56,919 nt of DNA, taken from assembly GCA_903864505.1 (NCBI GenBank), contig CAIPGC010000322.1:1-56919 (forward strand). Direction: 5' to 3'. A program made the position numbers and the translations under genes. The notes beneath the pieces are model-generated. The model was not told where the DNA came from. It worked only from the letters and a program-made list of their open reading frames with translations, and did not search any database. This document shows, in pieces, positions 26,357 through 34,268 of this stretch; within the stretch, counting starts at the first letter, position 1, and each line of letters opens with the position of its first letter. The stretch is from an uncultured beta proteobacterium (GTDB lineage Bacteria > Pseudomonadota > Gammaproteobacteria > Burkholderiales > Burkholderiaceae_C).

Positions 26357-26707
26357 ATGACGATGCGAATGGCTTCATCCAACTGGATATCCGGTGTGCA
26401 AACTCTGATGGGGAATATGCAGGCGCATGTGAATACGCGCGAGCAGACCGCGTTGGAAGACATACGTCAAGCCTTGCTTGATTGCATGGGCGAAGTTTCG
26501 GCAGAGAAGCACCCGGTGGTGCAGCTTCGGGTAACCCACGCCCATGACCTGCAGGACCTGTGGTACCTGCGTGCGGACGTGATGGTTGCCATTGCGTCGC
26601 AGGATGGAGAATCAATCGCGCGCGGCAAAATGCTGCCAATCACCGATATGTTCAATGGGTATTTGCCAAAAGGACTCGCATCGCGACCCAGCCCGTTGGG
26701 CGGCTAA
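26357..26707 (+). CDS. Hypothetical protein
   Basis: 116 residues, starting MTMRMASSNWISGVQTLMG. I do not recognise a family. There is no signal peptide or membrane segment. The centre, VVQLRVTHAHDLQDLWYLRADVMVAIASQDGESIARGKM, is strongly predicted coding sequence and looks like a small alpha/beta domain. Codon use resembles its neighbours, and a plausible promoter lies just upstream. An internal ATG at 26363 is an alternative start. It is convergent with the LD-carboxypeptidase gene. Confidence 0.7.
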   Translation: MTMRMASSNWISGVQTLMGNMQAHVNTREQTALEDIRQALLDCMGEVSAEKHPVVQLRVTHAHDLQDLWYLRADVMVAIASQDGESIARGKMLPITDMFNGYLPKGLASRPSPLGG

Positions 26708-26723
26708 ACCACGGCGCTTGGAA

Positions 26724-27671
26724 CTAGCCCCAATACAGCAGGACCTCACGTCCATCCACTAGCAATTCCGCGTGCATGCCAACCGGAAGCAAAACCTTTG
26801 TGGCAACGTGCCCGTACGGCAAATGGGTCAGCACAGGGGACTTGAGCTGACTTCGTAACCAGGCAACCACCGTCTTGAGCGAAAATCCCCGGTCGTGGGG
26901 CGTCAGCTTGAATTCGGTAAATTGCCCCAACACAATCGCCTTTTGGCGCGCAAGAACCCCTGCGTGCAGCAATTGCGTCAGCATGCGCTCCAGGCGATAG
27001 GGATGCTCGGCCACATCCTCCAGGAACAGAATTCCGCCCTTGATTTCTGGAAAATAAGGGGTCCCAAGCAAAGAGGTCAAAATCGTCAGGTTTCCGCCCC
27101 AAACCACGCCAGGTTTGGCACCAACTTTCACGCTGGGGTGTTGCACTGGCAGGCGCCACCCCGTTCCCTCGCACCGTCCCAGCAACATATCGTTAAAGCA
27201 GTCTTCCATGATGTCGTCCGGAACGCATCGCTCACCGTGGCCATGCCCGTCCACCTGTTCTGCGCTACCACCCACTCCAAACCCCTCACACAGGGCGGGA
27301 CCTGCCCATGTGACGCTGCCGGTTTTTGCCAAGACTGCCAACTGGAACGCCGTGAAGTCGCTGATGCCGACGAACTGCGTGCCGCGCTCGATAGCCCTGG
27401 CAACTGCCGGATAGCGAATCTTGCCCAGCAGGCGTGTGATGCCGTAGCCACCGCGCGAAATCAGGGCTACATCGGCCGCACTGGCGGCAGCACGGTGGAT
27501 GGCAGCCAGGCGCGTTGCATCGTCGCCGGCAAATCGCTGGCTACTGCTGAGTGCATCCGCGTCCACTTCCACCTCGTGCCCAAGCGCCTGGAGGCGCTTG
27601 ATGCCACGCCTGAAGGCTGCCCTGTCTCGCACCGCGCCTGATGGCGAGTAAATATAGAAATGCTTCTTCAC
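26724..27671 (-). CDS. LD-carboxypeptidase (S66 family, muramoyltetrapeptide carboxypeptidase)
   Basis: 315 residues with the S66 signatures: YSPSGAVRD at the N-terminus, RGGYGITRLLGKI, the nucleophile Ser in VGISDFTAFQLAV, GVVWGGNLTILTSLLGTPY, the catalytic Glu in LFLEDVAEHPYRLERML, and the His in PYGHVATKVLLPVG. The enzyme removes the terminal D-Ala from murein tetrapeptides during cell-wall recycling in the cytoplasm. It lies 4 bp downstream of the REC-GGDEF-EAL gene on the same strand, so the two probably share a transcript. Confidence 0.92.
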   Translation of the reverse strand: MKKHFYIYSPSGAVRDRAAFRRGIKRLQALGHEVEVDADALSSSQRFAGDDATRLAAIHRAAASAADVALISRGGYGITRLLGKIRYPAVARAIERGTQFVGISDFTAFQLAVLAKTGSVTWAGPALCEGFGVGGSAEQVDGHGHGERCVPDDIMEDCFNDMLLGRCEGTGWRLPVQHPSVKVGAKPGVVWGGNLTILTSLLGTPYFPEIKGGILFLEDVAEHPYRLERMLTQLLHAGVLARQKAIVLGQFTEFKLTPHDRGFSLKTVVAWLRSQLKSPVLTHLPYGHVATKVLLPVGMHAELLVDGREVLLYWG

Positions 27672-27675
27672 AGTG

Positions 27676-29430
27676 TCAATGCTGCAAGTGGGCTCTCAGC
27701 CAGTCTTTGAGTTGAACTGCCGGCAACGGACGCGCGTATAAATAGCCCTGCCCTTCGTGGCATCCCATCTCGCGCAGCGTTCTTGCCTGCGCTTCGTCTT
27801 CAATGCCTTCGGCAATGACCGTCAGATTGAGGTTGCGTCCCAGTTCGATCACCATCGATGCAATATGTCCACCCGAAACCTTATCGCTCAGTTCAGAAAC
27901 AAAGGCGCGATCAATCTTGAGACGGTCGATGGGCAACTGGCGCAGGTGACTCAGAGACGAGTAGCCGGTGCCGAAATCGTCAATGGCGATGGATATTCCC
28001 AGTTGGCGAATCAGATGCATTGTCTCCAGAATGAAGTCCGGATCGTCCATGGCTACGGATTCTGTTATTTCGAGTTCCAGACACTTGGGATTGATCTGGG
28101 TGTCAACCAACGCAGCCTTGAGCTTTTCGATGAACTCGGGATGACGAAACTGTATTTGCGAAACGTTGACCGACATACGCAGATCCGATAAACCCATCGC
28201 CTGCAAGCGCACCAGTTCGTGACAGGCCATGCGCAGTACCCAGTCTCCAATGGCGATAATCATTCCCGACGCCTCAGCCAGGGGAATGAAACGGTCCGGT
28301 GGAACGAAGGAACCGTCTTCATTTCTCCAGCGAATCAAGGCCTCAACCCCCACTACGCGGCCAGTGCTCAACAGCACCTGTGGCTGGTAAACAATGAAAA
28401 GACGCTCGCTCTCCACTGCATGGCGCAGGGCTTGCAACAAACGCACTCGCTCACGTATGTCAGACCCCATCTCTGCAGAAAACATGACAAAACCGCCGCG
28501 GCGGCTCTTCTTGGCCCGCTTCAGGGCAATATTGGCATCCTTGAGGGCGTCGCGTCCAGACACGCCCTCCCCCAGAATATTGGTCAACCCCATGGTGGCC
28601 GTGACGACCATGGAGTCGTCCCCCATAAGGAACGGTTCTCGAAACAGGGACAAAACCGCAACTGGTGCAAGCGACTTTTCTGACCCCATCAACCCGAACG
28701 TATCGCCGCCAATACGCGCGAGCACCACTTCGTTTCCAAGTTCCGTCTTAAGGCGTTCTGCCACTGCCTGCAGCAATCGATCGCCCTGCTGGTGACCCAG
28801 CGCATCGTTGATTTCGGAGAAGTCGTCGATGTCCAGAATGGCAATAACGTCAGTGCCTTGGCGCTGCGCCACAAGCCGGTCGTCACTCAAATCAATGAAC
28901 TTGTTGCGGTTGGGCAAGCTCGACAAGCGGTCATAGAACGCCAGTTCGTCGAGCTTTCGAATCTGCTCATAGGCACGCAATGCCGCAGTGATTGTGGCAA
29001 ACAGCTTGGTGCGGGTCAGCTCGGACTTTGTCTTGTAGTCGTTGATGTCGAAATCATGGATCGTTTCGATCTCGGGTGCATATCCGGGTTGCCCGGTGCG
29101 CAAAATGATGCGCAGATCCGAAAGTTTGAGTGTTTGGCGAATGGTCTTAACCAACGCCAATCCGGCATTTTCGTTTTCCATCACGACATCCAGCAGTACC
29201 ACCGCGACATCGATTTCGTTCTGCAACATTTGGGTTGCTTCGGCACCGGAATAGGCATGCAGGAACTGCAGCGGGCGCCCTAAAATCTTGACACCCGCCA
29301 ATGCAAAGGTCGTGGCCCGATGAACATCGGGCTCATCGTCAACCACCATCAACCGCCACACCAACTGCTTCGTGGCACTGTCGACGCTTTCATCTTCCAG
29401 AAAATGCAAGGTGTCTGAGTCTGTGTGCAT
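27676..29430 (-). CDS. Response regulator with GGDEF and EAL domains
   Basis: About 584 residues from ATG 29430; a GTG at 29439 is also possible. A receiver domain comes first (LMVVDDEPDVHRATTFAL, phospho-acceptor Asp in VAVVLLDVVMENENAG, about residues 25-145). A GGDEF domain follows (about 170-320), whose active-site loop reads RIGGDTFGLM, not GGDEF or GGEEF, so cyclase activity is doubtful. The EAL domain (about 330-580) retains VEALIRW, NVSQIQF, LEITES and IDDFGTGYSSL, so c-di-GMP hydrolysis is likely. No partner kinase gene is nearby. Confidence 0.9.
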   Translation of the reverse strand: MHTDSDTLHFLEDESVDSATKQLVWRLMVVDDEPDVHRATTFALAGVKILGRPLQFLHAYSGAEATQMLQNEIDVAVVLLDVVMENENAGLALVKTIRQTLKLSDLRIILRTGQPGYAPEIETIHDFDINDYKTKSELTRTKLFATITAALRAYEQIRKLDELAFYDRLSSLPNRNKFIDLSDDRLVAQRQGTDVIAILDIDDFSEINDALGHQQGDRLLQAVAERLKTELGNEVVLARIGGDTFGLMGSEKSLAPVAVLSLFREPFLMGDDSMVVTATMGLTNILGEGVSGRDALKDANIALKRAKKSRRGGFVMFSAEMGSDIRERVRLLQALRHAVESERLFIVYQPQVLLSTGRVVGVEALIRWRNEDGSFVPPDRFIPLAEASGMIIAIGDWVLRMACHELVRLQAMGLSDLRMSVNVSQIQFRHPEFIEKLKAALVDTQINPKCLELEITESVAMDDPDFILETMHLIRQLGISIAIDDFGTGYSSLSHLRQLPIDRLKIDRAFVSELSDKVSGGHIASMVIELGRNLNLTVIAEGIEDEAQARTLREMGCHEGQGYLYARPLPAVQLKDWLRAHLQH

Positions 29431-29566
29431 GCCAACCACTATTCCTTACGTGTTGCGTTCATTGTGCACCAACAGCCAGAGAAATGTGACTTGACCTCTC
29501 TTACCCCCAAAAACTTTTGTCAAGTGTCCGACGGAGCCGACTCGTCACACGGGATAACCCTAGCGC

Positions 29567-30961
29567 TCAAGCCGCGAAGTGGACCACCGCCTGCCGTGCT
29601 ATCGCTGCGCCATGTTCCTGCACAAAGTGACCTGCGTGCGCAAGATACAGAGGTGGCGGACAACCGCGCAAGTTCTGGCGCAGCGACTCCATCACACCGG
29701 TTCCCAGGACTGGGTCCTGCATGCCGATCGCCATCAGAGTGCGACCCTTCCAACTGGTTTGCCAGAATTCGCGCGCCTGGCGCGAAACCGCAGCGCCTGG
29801 CGCATCGGGATGCTGCGCAACCATGGAAGGAAAAGCGCGGGTAGCAGCGCGGTGGCCGCCGTCGGGAAAGGGGGCCATGTAGGCGGCACACTCGGCAGCG
29901 CTCAGATGGGGGTTGCCACGCGCCATCAGCCGCGCAATGTCGAACTCGGGATTCTTCGCACACATTTGAGACCAGGCTACAAAACCTGGAGACAAGGGTG
30001 CGTCGCCGGTGGACAACGTGGTGTTCATGACCAGCAGACCAGCATAACGGTCTGGACGTTCCATCGGGAGCGTCAACCCGAGCAGACCACCCCAATCCTG
30101 CACGACCAGCACGATGGACCGCAAGTCCAGCGCCTCGACAAATTCAAGCAGAACCTGACGGTGCCAGAGAAAACCGTGGGTACTGTCCTTTTTGGGCTTG
30201 TCGCTCCTGCCGAACCCGATCAGATCTGGCGCAACCACGCGATGCCCGTCAGCAACAAACACCGGGATCATGGATCGGTACAGGTAGCTCCAAGCCGGGT
30301 TGCCATGCAGACACAGGTAAGTGGTCGACGCACTTGACGGGCCAACGTCCAGATAGTGCATACGCAAACCCGCCAGTGCCGGCAGGTTGCTCACATAGTG
30401 CGGCTCCCAAGGATATCCGGGCAAGTCCACAAAGCAACTGTCGGGCGTGCGCAGGGCATCGTCCCGAAGCAGGTGTTGCGCCCTCTTCTCCTGCTGTTGC
30501 CTGAGGCGCTTGGCCTGGAAAAATTCCTGCAACGTCGCCGAGCATTCCTGTGCCAGCACCCCGCCCGTGACCTGCGTCTGATGGTTGAGTTGTGGCTGGT
30601 CAAACAAATTAACGACCGAGCCCGCCGCACCGGTTTTGGGGTCCGTGGCACCAAACACCACACGCGCCAGCCGCGCATGGAGCATGGCTCCGCTGCACAT
30701 TGCGCAAGGCTCCAGGGTAACGTACAGCACACATCCGTCGAGCCGGTAATTGCCAAGCACTTGCGCCGCAGCCCGCAGTACCACGATCTCGGCGTGGGCA
30801 GTGGGGTCGTGCGCAGCAACTGGCGCATTGCGGCCACTGGCAATCACTTTCCCATCCCTGACGACGACGGCCCCCACTGGAACTTCACCCGCCGACCCTG
30901 CCTCCCGGGCCTGGGCCAAAGCCCATTGCATGAACGCTTCATCCTCCGAGCTGCTATGCAT
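29567..30961 (-). CDS. tadA: TadA tRNA adenosine deaminase fused to haloalkane dehalogenase-like domain
   Basis: 464 residues from ATG 30961; a GTG at 30976 would add five. Residues 1-160 are TadA: HAE at 56-58 and PCAMC at 85-89 hold the zinc ligands and catalytic Glu for A-to-I editing at tRNA wobble position 34. Residues about 165-464 resemble Xanthobacter DhlA throughout: LCLHGNPAWSYLYRSMIPVF, nucleophile Asp289 and halide-binding Trp290 in VVQDWGG, Trp330, Asp416 in MAIGMQDPVLG, and His445 in HAGHFVQEHG. All catalytic positions of both enzymes appear present. The start lies inside a dispersed repeat copy. Confidence 0.88.
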   Translation of the reverse strand: MHSSSEDEAFMQWALAQAREAGSAGEVPVGAVVVRDGKVIASGRNAPVAAHDPTAHAEIVVLRAAAQVLGNYRLDGCVLYVTLEPCAMCSGAMLHARLARVVFGATDPKTGAAGSVVNLFDQPQLNHQTQVTGGVLAQECSATLQEFFQAKRLRQQQEKRAQHLLRDDALRTPDSCFVDLPGYPWEPHYVSNLPALAGLRMHYLDVGPSSASTTYLCLHGNPAWSYLYRSMIPVFVADGHRVVAPDLIGFGRSDKPKKDSTHGFLWHRQVLLEFVEALDLRSIVLVVQDWGGLLGLTLPMERPDRYAGLLVMNTTLSTGDAPLSPGFVAWSQMCAKNPEFDIARLMARGNPHLSAAECAAYMAPFPDGGHRAATRAFPSMVAQHPDAPGAAVSRQAREFWQTSWKGRTLMAIGMQDPVLGTGVMESLRQNLRGCPPPLYLAHAGHFVQEHGAAIARQAVVHFAA

Positions 30962-30998
30962 TTCGGAGCTGCTCACGCTTTATGAACGGGGGCTACAG
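30951..30998 (+). repeat. Dispersed ~46 bp repeat, copy 6 (over the tadA start)
   Basis: CTGCTATGCATTTCGG, AGCTGC, TCACGCTTTATGAAC, GGGGGCTACAG. It covers the first codons of the tadA fusion and its upstream region, so the choice of start (GTG 30976 or ATG 30961) falls inside repeat-derived DNA. Confidence 0.78.
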
Positions 30999-31012
30999 CA
31001 CTATTTCTGTTG

Positions 31013-31261
31013 TCACTTTTCATCTGGTAGGGGCCGGGGCTGTTGTGCCGCTGCTTCAGCGGCGGCCTTGAACTGCTGTTGAATTTGTTGGGACTGCTGC
31101 TGCACATTCGCCTGCGGATCGACTTGGACACTTACCGCCGGCGCGGTGCCCGGTGCGACTGGCAACTGGATGCCATTGACCGCGCCAAGCTGCTTCTTGG
31201 CCAGCAAGGCCACAATGGCCAACACCAGCAGCAAGCCGAGCAGACCGAAAAGTGATTTCAT
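31013..31261 (-). CDS. Small single-pass membrane protein, hypothetical
   Basis: 82 residues: MKSLFGLLGLLLVLAIVALLAKKQ is a membrane segment or signal anchor, followed by a Gln/Ala-rich tail (NVQQQSQQIQQQFKAAAEAAAQQ) likely to form a helix and ending in PRPLPDEK. No family is recognised. It sits between the VOC gene and tadA on the same strand, 25 bp downstream of the VOC stop, so the three may be one operon. Confidence 0.72.
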   Translation of the reverse strand: MKSLFGLLGLLLVLAIVALLAKKQLGAVNGIQLPVAPGTAPAVSVQVDPQANVQQQSQQIQQQFKAAAEAAAQQPRPLPDEK

Positions 31262-31286
31262 GGCTGTACCATCACGCTGAACTGAC

Positions 31287-31655
31287 TCAGGTCATGCAGA
31301 ACGCAGCAAGTTTGTTGCCATCCAGATCGCGAAAATACGCACCGTAAAAATTATCGCCGCGCAAGCCCGGCACGCCCTCGTCCTTACCGCCCAATGCGAG
31401 AGCCTTGGCGTACAGTGCTTCGACCTGCTCCCTGTTAGCGGCAGCAAGCGCCACCATCGTTCCGTTGCCCACGGTTGCAGCGCCACCGTCAAACGGTTTC
31501 ATGACGCTGAACATGGGTTTGTCACCCGCCGTTGCCCAACCGACTCCCCGGTCTGACTCGAAGAAACGCTTTGCACCCATCAGGCCAAGCAGCGTGTCGT
31601 AAAACACGACGGCGCGGGGAAAATCATTTGTGCCAACACAGGTATATCCAATCAT
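31287..31655 (-). CDS. VOC family protein (glyoxalase/bleomycin resistance fold)
   Basis: 122 residues in the paired beta-alpha-beta-beta-beta arrangement: IGYTCVGTNDFPRAVVFYDTLLGLMGAK in the first half, and FYGAYFRDLDGNKLAAFCM in the second, with metal-ligand style His/Glu positions only partly kept. Members include isomerases, dioxygenases and resistance proteins, so the substrate cannot be assigned. An AGGAG ribosome site precedes the ATG at 31655. Confidence 0.85.
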   Translation of the reverse strand: MIGYTCVGTNDFPRAVVFYDTLLGLMGAKRFFESDRGVGWATAGDKPMFSVMKPFDGGAATVGNGTMVALAAANREQVEALYAKALALGGKDEGVPGLRGDNFYGAYFRDLDGNKLAAFCMT

Positions 31656-31683
31656 GAAGGTCTCCTGGGGTTAAGACGGTGGT

Positions 31684-34176
31684 TCAGGGTCTGAGGGTCA
31701 GTGTATGGGCCATGGTTGCCGTGGACAACTGCAACGGCCGGTACTGTACTTCGCTCCAGGCACTAGCCATATCACGGTAGCGGCTGGAAAACACCAATCC
31801 ACTCTGGCCGGTCTGGTAAACGAAGAGCGAGTTCTCCAGGTTGCTCAGGTCAAACACCGTGCGCATGGACGCAGCATGGCGGCTGGCGAAAGGCATTTTT
31901 CCTTCCACCGGCCAGTACTGCCCTACATTAACGGTAAATGCATCGCCGCCCGTGGGCGTCCGCACTTCAAAATACTTGGCCAGCGAAGCAACGCTGCTCA
32001 ATGGACGGTGGGCACTCAAGGCCAAATGCGCCTTGCCCCACTTCCACTGCGCCACGTCAGTGCCGTAGGCGGTTTGCAAACGGTCGAGCGCTCGATCGAA
32101 TGCACCATTCACATGCTCAGAACAGCTTTTGGGAGCGCACCACCAGGGGTCAGAACCCAGCAGCGCTTCCTCTACCGTAAAACGGAAATGCCGCTTGCCA
32201 TACAGACCCTGGAACGCTGCGTCTCCGAGCTTGGGCTGAATCAGGCTGCGGGCTACTTCGTCGGCCCAAGCCGCGAAGATGAGCGGAGCCGCCGCATCTG
32301 CGCGCATCACAGCGTCAAAACCTGTGAGCTGGGCCATGGCCTGAGCAGCCAGCGCATGGCTGCTTTGAGCCTTCAGCAATACCGGCAGCAACACTTCAGC
32401 GCCTTTGGAGTGCTGGTCAGACTGGATCTTTTGCATGCTGTCCATACCGTGCTTGGGTGTCGCCGCAAGCAACTCCTCAATCCGGTCGAATCGATGCGGC
32501 AAAGTGAAATCCTGTCCCAGGAAATACTTGTAACCTGGCGGCGAAATTCTCTGGTTGGCGGTGGCAATCCAGCCCTTCTTGCCGGAGTCTTCAGGCGTTT
32601 CAGCCGCGGGAACCCAACCGCTCCAGTCGTAGCGCGCATCCCAACCCGGTGACGGTGCCAGACCCTGGATGTCATTGTCGGCGCGGCGCAAAGGCACCGT
32701 GCCCGCAGCCTTGTAAGCGATATTGCCTTCCACATCAGCCAGCACAAAGTTCTGCATCGGAGAATGCCATGATTCCAGGGCAGTCTGTGCCTGCGCCACG
32801 GAGTTGGCACGGTTGTACAGCACACCTGACATCACGGTATGGTTGTCTGAATCGAGCGCCGACCAGCGCAGCGCAAGAACATAGCTGCCGGTGTTCAGCA
32901 GTTCCTGGTGTGAATTCTGGGCATCGCTGATCACCGGGCCATGGCGCGTGGTGCGCACGTTATGGACGACATCGGGCTGCCCTTTGACCCTGATGATGTG
33001 TTTACGGTTCTTGAAATTCGCCCAGGCGGGCTTGCCATCCACATCGGGGATACGGTACTGGGTAGGGTCTTCCGGGTTGATCTGCTCAAGGTACAGGTCC
33101 TGCACATCGGGCCCGGTGTTGGTGACACCCCAGGCCAGTTTGTCCGTGCGCCCCAGCACCACAAACGGCAAACCCGGAAAGGTGGCTCCCACCGCGCTGA
33201 TGCCTGGTGCCTTTAGTGCGGCAAAGTACCAGACCGCCGGGGCGCTCAGCCCCAGATGCGGGTCATTGGCAAGGAGCGGTTTACCGCTGTTGGTGTGGCT
33301 TCCCGCCACCACCCAGTTGTTGCTTCCCTTTCCTTCGACGTTGCCAATACTGCCCATAAAATCGGCTGACCATTGCCGCATGTTGGCCAACATGGCTACA
33401 TCAAAACTGTTATCAGAAACCGTGGATGTTGCGTCTGCAGCTCCTGTTTTTGTAGCGGCTTTGGCATCGCCGCCAGGCGCGGTGCGGTACACGTGCAGGT
33501 CCGCATAGAGCTTGGACAGGTCAGCCTTGGCCACCGGTGTCTCCTTGCCATACGGGGCCATCAGTTGCCAAAGGCGCTCGGTGGGCAAGTGTTGCGCAGC
33601 GGTGAGCCGTGCGAACTCTGCGCCCCAGTTTCCGCCCAGATCCAGCGCCATCATGATCGCCCACCCCACGCTATCCTGTGCGGTCCACTTGCCCGGTTTG
33701 ATGCCCAAGAGATGGAATTCTGGTGGAAGGGCCTGCCCCGACGTGGCATGAAACGCGTTGATGCCGTCGGCATAACGCTGCAGGGCTTCCTTGCATTCAG
33801 GCGAAAAACCGTCCCACTGAAACTGGGCTGAACGGGCAATACCCAGCGTGCGCATCAGCTTATCTGTCTCCAGCGTGGCAGAACCCAACGCTTCGGAAAG
33901 TTCGCCGTGCATGAGACGTCGGTTGAACTCCAATTGCCAGCTGCGCTCCTGCGCGTGGACATAGCCCAGGCCGAACCAGACATCCTTGTCAGCAGTCGCC
34001 TGGATATGCGTGACATCCGATGCGTCTCGCTGGATGCGAATTGGGGCTGACAAGCCTTGCACCGAAATCACCCCGTCCATCACCGGGAACGTGCGTCGCA
34101 CATACCAAAGCGCCAGTGCGGCAACCAGAACCACCAGGGCCAACAGCCCCCACCCCATTCGCCTTAACCACAGCAT
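31684..34176 (-). CDS. Penicillin acylase family protein (Ntn hydrolase)
   Basis: About 830 residues from ATG 34176; a TTG at 34221 would add fifteen. The N-terminus is a signal anchor (GWGLLALVVLVAALALWYV). The precursor is cut before Ser285 in GKGSNNWVVAGSHT, which becomes the N-terminal nucleophile of the beta chain. Further conserved segments are LLANDPHLGLSAPAVWYFA and GVTNTGPDVQDLYLEQ. Relatives hydrolyse amides such as penicillin side chains or acyl-homoserine lactones in the periplasm. A weak dispersed-repeat copy (33438-33483) lies in the alpha-chain/linker region. Confidence 0.9.
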   Translation of the reverse strand: MLWLRRMGWGLLALVVLVAALALWYVRRTFPVMDGVISVQGLSAPIRIQRDASDVTHIQATADKDVWFGLGYVHAQERSWQLEFNRRLMHGELSEALGSATLETDKLMRTLGIARSAQFQWDGFSPECKEALQRYADGINAFHATSGQALPPEFHLLGIKPGKWTAQDSVGWAIMMALDLGGNWGAEFARLTAAQHLPTERLWQLMAPYGKETPVAKADLSKLYADLHVYRTAPGGDAKAATKTGAADATSTVSDNSFDVAMLANMRQWSADFMGSIGNVEGKGSNNWVVAGSHTNSGKPLLANDPHLGLSAPAVWYFAALKAPGISAVGATFPGLPFVVLGRTDKLAWGVTNTGPDVQDLYLEQINPEDPTQYRIPDVDGKPAWANFKNRKHIIRVKGQPDVVHNVRTTRHGPVISDAQNSHQELLNTGSYVLALRWSALDSDNHTVMSGVLYNRANSVAQAQTALESWHSPMQNFVLADVEGNIAYKAAGTVPLRRADNDIQGLAPSPGWDARYDWSGWVPAAETPEDSGKKGWIATANQRISPPGYKYFLGQDFTLPHRFDRIEELLAATPKHGMDSMQKIQSDQHSKGAEVLLPVLLKAQSSHALAAQAMAQLTGFDAVMRADAAAPLIFAAWADEVARSLIQPKLGDAAFQGLYGKRHFRFTVEEALLGSDPWWCAPKSCSEHVNGAFDRALDRLQTAYGTDVAQWKWGKAHLALSAHRPLSSVASLAKYFEVRTPTGGDAFTVNVGQYWPVEGKMPFASRHAASMRTVFDLSNLENSLFVYQTGQSGLVFSSRYRDMASAWSEVQYRPLQLSTATMAHTLTLRP
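33438..33483 (+). repeat. Possible dispersed repeat, copy 7 (inside penicillin acylase gene)
   Basis: The first half, CAGCTCCTGTTTTTGT then AGCGGC, matches copy 8 in guaA closely. The second half is too divergent to be sure. It is antisense to the gene and gives an Ala/Thr-rich stretch just before the autocleavage region. Confidence 0.4.
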
Positions 34177-34268
34177 GAAAAACTTTCTGAAAATTGAAAC
34201 AACTACACCCTCGATGGTCAACAGGTCATCGTCAATGCCACATTATTATGTCGCCTTGCCCCACTCAG

